Positions 48,901-60,900 of a stretch of DNA of 64,000 nt are shown here, piece by piece. A model generated the notes under the pieces. The model did no database searches, had not been told where the DNA came from, and saw only the letters and a list, made by a program, of their open reading frames with translations. Source of the stretch: Siphonodentalium dalli (lineage: Eukaryota; Mollusca; Scaphopoda; Gadilida; Siphonodentaliidae); NCBI GenBank assembly GCA_032622095.1, contig CP136066.1, positions 42,049,835 through 42,113,834 on the forward strand, in the 5' to 3' direction. Numbering within the stretch: position 1 is the first letter of the stretch; each line of letters begins with the position of its first letter. Made by a program: the position numbers and the translations under genes.

Positions 48901-51900
48901 CCTCCATTTCATTAACCCTTTACCCAACAGAACGGCCCTGTGCCAATGCATTCTCTTATATATGCAAGTCGACCATAGGTCGCCTCGCATATATAAGAGA
49001 ATGCATTGGCTTAACACATTACAAATTATAAAATTGTTAAAGAATGTAAGAAAAAATGGTAAAAAGTGTTAAAAAAAGATTTTTTTTAGGCCAATGCATT
49101 CTCTTATATATGCGAGGCGACCTATGGTCGACTCGCATATATAAGAGAATGCACTGGCACAGGGCATAACTGTAACTATCACAATGTGGTCAATGAACCG
49201 GTTCCAATGATATCCATATTTGTATGGTTCTATTGAGACAGACCGAAGATATTTTAGGCTGTTGAAGCTTTATTTGGCCGGTTTTGGCCGGTTTGTTGGG
49301 TAAAGGGTTAAAGAGTGGCGATGCATTGGTTTATGGCATAACGGATCACTTCACAGATCAGAGGTCAATGACATGTTGACAAGTTTCCATATATATAGCA
49401 CTCCATATTTGGAAATGGTTTATTACGTCATGTTGGGAATGCCACGCCGTTGTAGAAATCAAATTTAGTGGACACTTCTAGAGACGTACACACGTTAGGA
49501 TTATCGTCGTCTTTTTGAGGGCCTGTGGCCCTGGCACAAAGGTGCCGCAGACCCATAGAGTATTAGGGACCTGTATGCGCTTCGTACACATTTGGACCTA
49601 AATATTCGCATAGGATCATATTCGATTTACTTGATTCTGAAATAAGCCAAGCCCATAGTGGACATATACCCATTATTCTGTTGGATGGTGCAGGCCACAG
49701 TGAAAACACATATATATTAAAAGAGCATACATCTGGTCTGAAAATAGGATCATATTGAACCTAAATATTCAGTTTTGATTCTGAAATACCCCCATAGTGA
49801 GCTTATTTTAATTTGTATGTTTTTAGCTCACCTGAGACGAAGTCTCCGGTGGAGCTATAGTCATCACTCCTCGTCCGTCGTCCGTCCGTGCGGGCGTCTG
49901 TCCGTCCGTGGACACAATTTTGTCCGGAGTTTTTCTCAGTCGTTTTATGATTATTTTCCTCAGTCGTTTTATGATTATTTTCCGTGAAACTTGGCACAGA
50001 CCACCCTGGGAACCTGTGCACCTGCGATTATGACGTCTGTCAGACTTTTTTTGGTGGAGTTGTCCCCCTTTTTCGACTTAGAAATTTTTCGCAACATGTA
50101 TAATTTTGTCCGAGCTTTTATTCCTACATTTTTAGGTAAATATTTTTAAAACTTAGCACAGATATTTAGTACCATGGGAACCTGTGCACCTGCGATTATG
50201 ACGTCTGTCCGACATTTTTTGGTGGAGTTATCTCCCTTTTTCGACTTAGAAATATTTTTGCAAGATGCATAATTTTGTCCGAGCTTTTATTCCTACATTT
50301 TTGGGTCAATTGTTTTTAAACTTGGCACAGATATTTAGTACCATGGGAACCTGTGCACCTGCGTTTATGACGTCTGTCCGACATTTTTTGGTGGAGTTAT
50401 CCCCCTTTTTCGACTTAGAATTTTTTTCGCAACATGCATAAATTTGTCCCAGCTTTTATTTAGTCAATAAATTTAGGATTAGAGTTAGGAGTTAGGGTTA
50501 GGGGGTTTAGGGTTAGGGTTACCTGTTGACATAATTTCAGTGCCAAATATATGGTAATGGCTACTTCATTCAAATAACATTTTGAATACGGGGGGTATTA
50601 CTTAGTCCCATCTGGGACAAGCCCATCTCTAGTTGAATTTATTATGTGAATATTTTACCCTCCAATTAACACCACTCCTTCTGTTCTTTTACTATTTTGT
50701 TGTCCGGATGATAACTTAACTCTTTCAGTGCCAAGTCCGATTTTTGTATCAACCCATATTTCCTTGATCATTTTTCAAATTTATTGATTATAATAATGTC
50801 ATACATTGATGGAAAGAGCTCTTAGAATTTGCTTACTATTTTGACAGAATTTTATGAAACTTGTTATGTGGTCGTCATATAAGAAAGAACCGATGGAGAA
50901 CACAACAAAGATGAGCTATATATATTTTTTACCCTGTGCCAATGCATTCTCTTATATATGCGAGTCGACCATAGGTCGCCTCGCATATATAAGAGAATGC
51001 ATTGGCCTAACAATTTTTTATCATGTTTTTTAAATAAATGTTTCTTACAATTTTTAGGACATAAAATAAAAAACATCTATTAACCTGCAGGGAGCGCCAC
51101 ACATATATAGAAGCATAGAAGAGTGTCGTCTGCTCATGTTTGTCTGGGGCTCTGTATGGGTGAAATTATAAATTTGTTTATAATTTACAAGAACAAATTA
51201 TTAAAATTGTTAGGCCAATGAATTCTCTTATATATGCGAGGCGACCTATGGTCGACTCGCATATATAAGAGAATGCATTGGCACAGGGTAAAAAAATCCT
51301 GACTTACGACTGGATTTGATATGGCGGGTCACATATAGAATAGAAATAAACCGCGCAATTCAAAAGAGTCCGAACTCAAGTAAACAAAATGATTGCAAAC
51401 TGATTGATGCTCTAACTGTACTGAAGAAAATGAAAACTAAAATGGCATATTCTGTTCAGTATAAAAGGAGATGGTCCCATAAATGGCCGAATTTAACCCT
51501 TTAAAAATACCCCTTTAACTAATCAATAAGGCCAAAAAACCCACACAAAAAAATGTTGGTTCTCAGGCCCCGCTGCATTGAATAAAAAGGGCCGCACTAG
51601 GCCTTTTTATTGCAATGCCTGATGTTATGACAAAAAAACTTACGAAAAAATAAATTTAAAAAAAAAAAAAAAAAAGTTTTTTGGGATTTTATCAACATGT
51701 CCATAGCAGATATGTGTTGAATATTAGTGTGCATTGAGCTCTAACATCTAATGTGTTAAAAAGTGACTTGCAGGCTTACAACATGAAGTAGATGACTACA
51801 ATTAAGAAAATGATTAGCTGATCCTCATGCTCTTCTTACAATTAGTCATTGTGAACAACTTACACTAATTGTAAATTTATACAATTGAAAGGCACAGGAC

Positions 51901-54900
51901 TAAATTCAGGATCACATATTAGAATGGGGAGGTATCAGTTTTTAGACAACAATAACAGTAGTTAATGTCAGGGGCATTATATATTGTTAGGTAATCCCAG
52001 TCATACACTGGTAGTACAAAGTCATTTTTATATAAGACTAAATGAGTTTATATGCATAACAGTTCCCTCTACCTTTCTGGTTATTACTAGACAGAGGAAG
52101 GTATCTTTGTCCATGCTTACTATGCGCAGAAAAAAATTAAAAATAAAAATAAAACCATCCCTCCCTCATTGATTTGAAAACAAAATTGCCCGAGAACCAA
52201 AACACTTTTTTTTTTGGCCTAATAAGTATTAGTATTTATGTGTACCCATACCATAGTATGATATACATTGTGTCGATGTCCGGAATATTTCCCACCAATA
52301 AGAAGGAATCCTTCTGCAATTGCATTAAATGTTCTGTTGTCTGCTTATATTTCATGACAAATAATAGGCCATTTCAATAGATTTTATGTGTACCCATACC
52401 ATAGTATGGTACACATAGTGTCGACATTCGTCCATCCGCCTGTCTGTCTGGTAGACACTTTACTCATAATGCGATAAGTCAAACATTTTCTATACGATCG
52501 GAACCAAAATTTGTATATGAGTTTCTCAGATCGAGTTCTAATACGGGTTTGATCCGAGTTTGTTTTACAGAGTTATGGCCCTTTTATGCATGCTGCAATA
52601 ACTAAAAACAAATTTATCTGATCGAAACCAAATTTGGTATCTGAGTTTCTCAGCCCAAAATATAGATCGAGTTCGAATATGGGTTTGATCTGATTTTTTT
52701 AACAGAGATATGCCCCTTTTTAAAAAAAAATTTAGTATCCAAGCTGAAAATGGTCAATAACTAAACATCTGCCGATCGTGATCGCCCTCTCTTTTTTCAC
52801 AATTTTGCAAAAAAACATTCTAGGATGGGGATTGTAAATTGTTCTTGCCTGAGGATGAATTTATAAATACCGGTATGCCTCATTTTACAATTGCAGGAAA
52901 AAGTGCTTTTTCGTTGACTTATTCGTGAGAGTATCAAACAAGGTAGCGGTGGACATGTACAACCGACTGGGTTACACCGTTTATCGGCGGGTTCTCGACT
53001 ACTACTCCGGAGAAGTGGACGAGGATGCTTTCGGTGAGTAGTGTGTATTTATGTGCATTTATTAACCCTTTCTTTACAAAATGGATTCTTCCATCAGTAA
53101 TAGCACTATATATTGGGATGATCTACTATTCATCTGGAGGGGTGTTCATGAAATGTAAGCAGATGTCAGACAGGTGAAATGACAATACAAGTACAGAAGG
53201 AGTCCTATATAGTGGAGGGAAATGTTCAGATAATAAGTTCAACAGAAGACCTATGGTTGTTTGTTGAACTTATTTTCTGAACATTACCTAAGGGAACTAC
53301 TTTTCAAAGACAATTTGGTATAGAAAGGGTTAATTGTCCCACAGAGTTGGTGGAGCCACTGTGGAGGCTTTAGAAATGTGTTCCGTCCGTTCATCCATCC
53401 ATAACAATTTTGGAGCTCTCTATCCAGGTCTCTAAATTTACCCGAATTCAAACCGGAAAAAGGTGTGCCCAAAATATGGAATTGTGCACAAATTTGCATA
53501 TGAATACATTCTTTCTTCATGTATATAAATGCAAATGTCATAATTCACAAATTTATCATTTGAGGGGAAGGAAACAACCATTTTTAAAGGTATCTTCAGG
53601 AATTGAGCTCCCAGAAGCAAAGAAATTGCTTCTTTGGTGTCAACATTCAAACTTTTATTCCACCGGGCTATACCACCAGGCATGTGGGGTGCCTAAATTA
53701 AAGGCACGTGCGGCCTTAATTGTCGAAAATATTCATATTTGTTCCAAACACTGTAAACAGAAAAACATTAAAACGCATACAGTTCCGTTCATATATACCA
53801 TGACCATCGCGTAAACAGCATGTTATCATAAAGACCTACTATATTTTACCTAAGCAAGAGCCTGATTGTGTTACAGAAGACAGCACAATGCTACTGGCTA
53901 ATCACACACAAATGGCATAAATGCTCTTTATTAGTTCCATATCAGGTATTCACCAACAAAGAACGCTCTTTATGTTTACCATCATAATATAAACAAACAC
54001 CAGAAAAGTAACTTATTATTCTTTTGTTTACATAACAATGGTCAAACAAATGACCATAACATACTGTTTATGCGATATTTCTTATTTGTATACGGACAAA
54101 GTCTATCTACATTTTGATGTTCTTTCTGTTTGTGGCAGTTTTTGACGGGTGGAGATATTTTCACAGGATACCCACCGCCAAGGCCAACCGTGTCTTTAAT
54201 GATTTGAATGATTTTTTGTATACTCATAAACAAGCATGGGCGATATCAACAAGGAATGGGTTAGTCTATTCATTTTTTTGCTGAGTTATTGGCCTTTAGC
54301 ATGAAAAATGCAACCATGCCAACTATTAATCTCTATATCTCTGTCATGTTAGCTAATGTTTGAATTCTCTCAGGTATACTTGTGAGGGAGCATGGGGTAC
54401 AATATAACCCATAACCTATGCTGATCATTCTAGACTGGTATTCTGATACATTCATGTTGTTGGGGTCAGTATATTTCCTAAACAGCACACAAATCTTCAT
54501 AGTAATGTGATACATACATGTATATATATGTACCTGATATATCTCCAACTGACTATCCTTTTAAGACTGGACAGTCTTCGTAATTGAAACCATCATAAGT
54601 ATTTGGGACCACTATGGAAATAAGAGGGATTTCTTTCCTTCTTTCAGAGTTATCCCTGGTAATGATATATTTAATTATAGAGGTTGACCAGTATTAATAT
54701 TAAAATCCATTAATATTAATATCTCTGTATAACCATCTTTTAAAACTTTATTGGTTAAATCTCTTTTTGATTATAAATCTAAACAGTGAGCCCTTTTTAT
54801 CACTCACTTTCAGCTTACAGCTATATTTTAATGTCGACCACAGTTCCATCCATAATCATATAACATTTTAAAACTTTATTGGTTAAATCTCTTTTTGATT

Positions 54901-57900
54901 ATAAATCTAAACAGTGAGCCCTTTTTATCACTCACTTTCAGCTTACAGCTATATTTTAATGTCGACCACAGTTCCATCCATAATCATATAACATTACTCC
55001 TTCAATTTGTAGTCATGTGACATCTTTGTATAAAATTGTATATAGATATTTGTATTATTGCCAATAAATAATCTAATCTAATCTAATAATCTAATATTTT
55101 GAGGTTAGGTGAGACCAATTTAATTAAAGGTACTCAATCTGATCAGACGCTCCTAAATTACTATTTCTTTGGCTTCAAGGAACCCACCCGTCAAAGCTCA
55201 GATTGATCAAATATAGATTTTTGAAGTTTGTGATTTCAATTGTTTGATTACCAGAAACACGAGGTCAAACGGACGGTCTTGCAGATAAAGATGGATAACT
55301 CTAAAATCAAGTGGTTATTATTACAACTTGATTTTAGAGTTATCCATCTTTATCTGCAAGACCGTCCATTTGACCCTCGTGCTTCAATCAGTTTGTGGCC
55401 CACAAACAATAGAAACCGCAAAGTTCAAACATCAATATCAAATCACTCTGAGCTTTGATGGGTGGGTTCCTCGACTCGAATCAAATATTTTTTACCCCCG
55501 AAGCCAAAGAAATAGTAATTTAGGAGCGTCTGATCGGATTGAGTACCTTTAATTGGTTAAGAACCAGTCAACAACTTTGTTTATTGAAAATGCAAAAATA
55601 AAATAATTATTTTTTTTTTTTGCTCATGGTGTTTAGTTTTTATAAGACTTCTCACCAAACGATTCTATTGGTCTTAACTCTTTCGCTGCCAAACGCGCAT
55701 AAATGCGAACTTCGTAGACGCTGCCAATCGCGCATTTTTGCGAATTTGGTATGTAGTCTAATGTATGGGATATAACTCTATTCTTTCCGGCATGTTTGAC
55801 AGTGTACAATGTATTTATCTGTAGTACTGTTGAGCGCGAACAATTTAAAGCGACAATGTCCTCAAGGTCATGCTATTTCTGACGTTATGGAGGTACAGTC
55901 AGAGCCGGAATATTGCGTCATTGTAATTAGCACGTGGTTATCAGTCGAAAATGGCTGCTCGCAAAAGACTCAGGACTGAAGAAGTTATTGTTATTACCTC
56001 TATACTCTAATGATCGAGGGGCGCCTGTGGCGCATAAGTTACTTATACCTATTATTTGTGTGGGCAGTAGCCTCTATTATAGGGGCGCCTGCGGCGCGGA
56101 AGATACTAGGGTGGCGGGATGGGGTGGTGGGTGGGTAACTAACCTCTATACTCTAATGATCGAGGGGCGCCTGCGGCGCATAAGATACTTATACCTATTA
56201 TTTATAATACACCTTTACTGGTTTGAACAACCCTTGTCTATTGTGTCGTTTTCCAGTGGTGATAACAGGCCACTAAATTAATTATGCTGGTGAGTTGACC
56301 ATGCGTACGCCCGCGTGACCCATATAATTCACATAAATCATCGTAAAACCCAATTTTCCTGAAATTCAAGATGGCCGTCAAGATCACGTGACTTATAAGG
56401 GGCGGAGCAGGGTCATATGTTACCTGCAGGTATATATACATATGGGTATGGTTATCTCATATATATTTTGAAGACCTCTGTCTGTCTGTCTGTTTGTTTG
56501 TCTGTCTGTCTGTCATTAATACAAATCTACGATTCTCGACCGATCGGGACGAAACTTGGTACGTGTGTGTAGTTTGACCAGGCGGTTGTCGTTGTCGTAT
56601 TGGCGAGCCCGTGCGACGCCCGCTTCGCGCATGCGCAGACGAGATCTCGGAAACGGGTGGAGCTATCGACTTGAAATTTGCTATGTGAATGTATCTTGCC
56701 CCGGATACGAATTTTATCGTGTCGCCGAGCCTGTGCGACGCCAGCTTCGCGCATGCGCAGACGAGATCTCGGAAACGGGTGGAGCCAAAGAAATAGTAAT
56801 TTAGGAGCGTCTGATCGGATTGAGTACCTTTAATTGGTTAAGAACCAGTCAACAACTTTGTTTATTGAAAATGCAAAAATAAAATTAAAAATTTTTTTTT
56901 TTGCTCATGGTGTTTAGTTTTTAGCTCACCTGAGACGAAGTCTCCGGTGGAGCTATAGTCATCACTCCTCGTCCGTCGTCCGTCCGTCCATCCGTCCATT
57001 CGTCCGTCCGTCAACAATTCTTTGAACATCTTCTCCTCTGGAACCGTAAGACCAAATGGGTTCATATTTGGTGTGGATGTTCCCTAGGTGACTCTCATTC
57101 CGATTTGTTCAAATGAGGTCACTGGGTCAAATAGTTGCGAAGCCAGGGCCATAACTCTGTAATTCTTACAACAACTTCTTCTCAAATTTCATTGGTCCGA
57201 ATGGGTTCATATTTGGTACAAAGGGTCTTTGGGGGACTGTTATTCAGATTTGTTCAAATGAGGTCACTGGGTCGAATGTGGGCAGAGCCAGTGACATAAC
57301 TAAAAAAAAAAAGCATGTTATAAAATTTGAAAAAGTGACACCATTATAACATCTGCAGATTTATGAAACTTTAATCTTTAATCTTCTGAAATTACAGAAA
57401 TATTCCATTACCCATCCCCCTCCCACATGGCCCAGATGCACCCCCACCCTGCAGTGGCCTACACCCAACCAACATCCCTTCCAATGGATATCATTTCCAG
57501 CTTCCAACATTTATACCTGTTCTATTAAAGTTGCAGATATCTCTTTGTGGATAGACAGAGAGAAACACAGGTCATTAATCAAGGAATACAATGTCACTGA
57601 CAGCTTGTATAAACATACTGCTAGCAATTTAAACAAACTGCCTGAATTTAGTGTGTCTGACATTTGCAAGTCAGAGAATCATTAATAAGAGGTACAATCT
57701 ATCATGTATTGTTCAACATGGCAAATAGGAGGTCTGTCATTTGCAGAATGAGGTCCCCAGAGGGTGAATTTAGTGATGCTATCCCACACAGTTGTTAGTT
57801 ACATTTCCCTTCTAGGAAGTTTCTATATCCCCTAATTTGCAGAATATAAAATTCATAATTGAGGTGCTGTCCAATGGGTGAACATCAACTTCAACTGGGG

Positions 57901-60900
57901 AACTTCAATCTTATCCTAGGTCTGCCATAGCAGTTGAGGGCCTTAGCAGAATGAGGTCCCCAGAGGGTGAATTTAGTGATGCTAGCCCACTGTGCAGGAT
58001 AGCGTTACTAAAGTCACCCTCTGGGGGACCTCATTCCGCAAATGACAGACACACTATCACACTATTTCAAGGCTTGATTGTATAATACATTGTGTTGCTT
58101 GAGGCCAGGCACATACAATGTAGGAATAGGTGCACTATTTGCAGGCTTGCTCCTTTGGTGATTGTGGTTCAGATTTGTTCTATCAGGGTCACCAGGTCAC
58201 GTAGGTGCAAGGCCAGCTACATTACTCTTTCTCTACATAGTAATTCATGATGTGTCTTCTATGCAATAATCAAATGGCCTATTTTGCTTATATTTGGTAT
58301 GAAATTACCTTTGTGAAAATGGGATCACAAAGTCAAATAAGGGCAGAGCCAGAGACTATTTCACTACATAGTAATTCTTAAAATATGTTTGCAAGAACTG
58401 GTTGGCTTATTTAGCATGGAATGTTCTTCCTTGACTGCAATTCAGATTTTTTTTAAATGGGGTCACTTGGTCAAATAGGGGCCAAACGAAGAACAGTTTC
58501 CCTCTTAATATGCTTCCTTCACAAGGACCATCAGGTCTATTTTACTGATATTTATCATATGTATGAAGGGTTCTTTGGTGTCTGGGATTTAAATTTATTC
58601 AGATGGGGTCACCAGGTTAAATAGGGTGGGACCAGGGACATAACTATATGTCTCTATAGTAATTCTTAAAATGTCTTCTCAAGAGAGGTTGGACTATTTA
58701 GCTTACATATAGTATGGAGCAATCAGGAGGATCCTTAAGTGACTGAGATTCAGATTTGTTAAAATGAGGTCAATTTGTCAAGAAATGGTGGGGCTATGGG
58801 GAGTTAACACTTTTGTGTCTAATAAAATCATTGAAATGCCAAATTCATTAAAACATCTACCTTGGAACCACCTGACTGATTAATCTGACTTACATGTATT
58901 GTGTTTTGGATCCATGGATAATTGGGCTTCAAACATGTCTAAATGGTTTTGGAAAAAGGCGCTTGTGAGATTGGAAATTTCCAACAATTGAGAAAGTTTG
59001 AGGTGTCAGTTGTGAAATTCCAACCTAAGACTTGGGAGTCTGTATACCGGTCAAAGGGGACTTGTTGACCTGGAGGAGGAGGGGGTGATCAGTAGTGTAC
59101 AGTTGGCAATTTCAAGGTGGTTTTTTACCAAGCTACATACTTGAAGTCTCTCTAGCCACATATCCTGTTTAAATCTACTTCTTTTAAAGTGATTATGAAA
59201 AGTGCTCACTGTTTTGGTCTCCAGAGTCCCAGTCTTATCAGTCTTTGTAGTCTGGTGAGCGACCCCACAGTCATTGACTGTCTTGTTATAAGACTTCTCA
59301 CCAACCGATTCTATTGGTCTTAACTCTTTCGCTGCCAAACGCGCATAAATGCGAACTTCGTAGACGCTGCCAATCGCGCATTTTTGCGAATTTGGTATGT
59401 AGTCTAATGTATGGGATATAACTCTATTCTTTCCGGCATGTTTGACAGTGTACAATGTATTTATCTGTAGTACTGTTGCGCGCGAACAATTTAAAGCGAC
59501 AATGTCCTCAAGGTCATGCTATTTCTGACGTTATGGAGGTACAGTCAGAGCCGGAATATTGCGTCATTGTTATTAGCACGTGGTTATCAGTCGAAAATGG
59601 CTGCTCGCAAAAGACTCAGGACTGAAGAAGTTATTGTTATTACCTCTATACTCTAATGATCGAGGGGCGCCTGTGGCGCATAAGTTACTTATACCTATTA
59701 TTTGTGTGGGCAGTAGCCTCTATTATAGGGGCGCCTGCGGCGCGGAAGATACTAGGGTGGCGGGATAGGGTGGTGGGTGGGTAACTAACCTCTATACTCT
59801 AATGATCGAGGGGCGCCTGCGGCGCATAAGATACTTATACCTATTATGTATGTGGGCAGTAGCCTCTATAGGGGCGCCTGCGGCGCATAAGATACTATGG
59901 GTGGCGGGATGGGGTGGTGGGTGGGTAACTAACCTCTATACTCTAATGATCGAGGGGCGCCTGCGGCGCATAAGATACTTATACCTATTATTTATAATAC
60001 ACCTTTACTGGTTTTGAACAACCCTTGTCTATTGTGTCGTTTTCCAGTGGTGATAACAGGCCACTAAATTAATTATGCTGGTGAGTTGACCATGCGTACG
60101 CCCGCGTGACCCATATAATTCACATAAATCATCGTAAAACCCAATTTTCCTGAAATTCAAGATGGCCGTCAAGATCACGTGACTTATAAGGGGCGGAGCA
60201 GGGTCATATGTCCCCTGCAGGTATATATACATATGGGTATGGTTATCTCATATATATTTTGAAGACCTCTGTCTGTCTGTCTGTTTGTTTGTCTGTCTGT
60301 CTGTCGTTAATACAAATCTACGATTCTCGACCGATCGGGACGAAACTTGGTACGTGTGTGTAGTTTGACCAGGCGGTTGTCGTTGTCGTATTGGCGAGCC
60401 CGTGCGACACCCGCTTTGCGCAGACGAGATCTCGGAAACGGGTGGAGCTATCGACTTGAAATTTGCTATGTGAATGTATCTTGCCCCGGATACGAATTTT
60501 ATCGGGTCGCCGAGCCTGTGCGACACCAGCTTCGCGCATGCGCAGACGAGATCTCGGAAATGGGTGGAGCTATCGACTTGAAATTTTGTATGTGAATGTA
60601 TCTTGCCCCGGATACAAATTTTATCGGGTCGCCGAGCCCGTGCGACGCCAGCTTCGCGCATGCGCAGACCATATCTCGGAAACGGGTAGAGCTATCAACT
60701 TGAAATTTGGTTTTTGAATAGCCCGGACAACGTCGGGCTGGGTAGAGCTATCGACTTGAAATTTGGTTTTTGAATAGCCCGGACAACGTCGGGCTCATCG
60801 GCTAGTATTATATATATCTATATTTGGAATTGTACCTATCAGGGAATATTCAAGCAACCAAAGCACGAACTCGACAAAGTGCGCCATTGTATCCCATTTT

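Noticed and set aside
50478-50521. Chromosome end
   Set aside because: The TTAGGG tract is short, imperfect and surrounded on both sides by intron sequence of NAA20.
53410-53814. 134-codon plus-strand frame in NAA20 intron 5
   Set aside because: No recognisable domain, overlapping frames on the other strand and no splice-site support; treated as chance or old repeat.
60248-60661. 137-codon minus-strand frame and its relatives near 4800-5900 and 56527-56754
   Set aside because: They come from the ~120 bp tandem units of the Helitrons, appear in several frames and restart at each unit.
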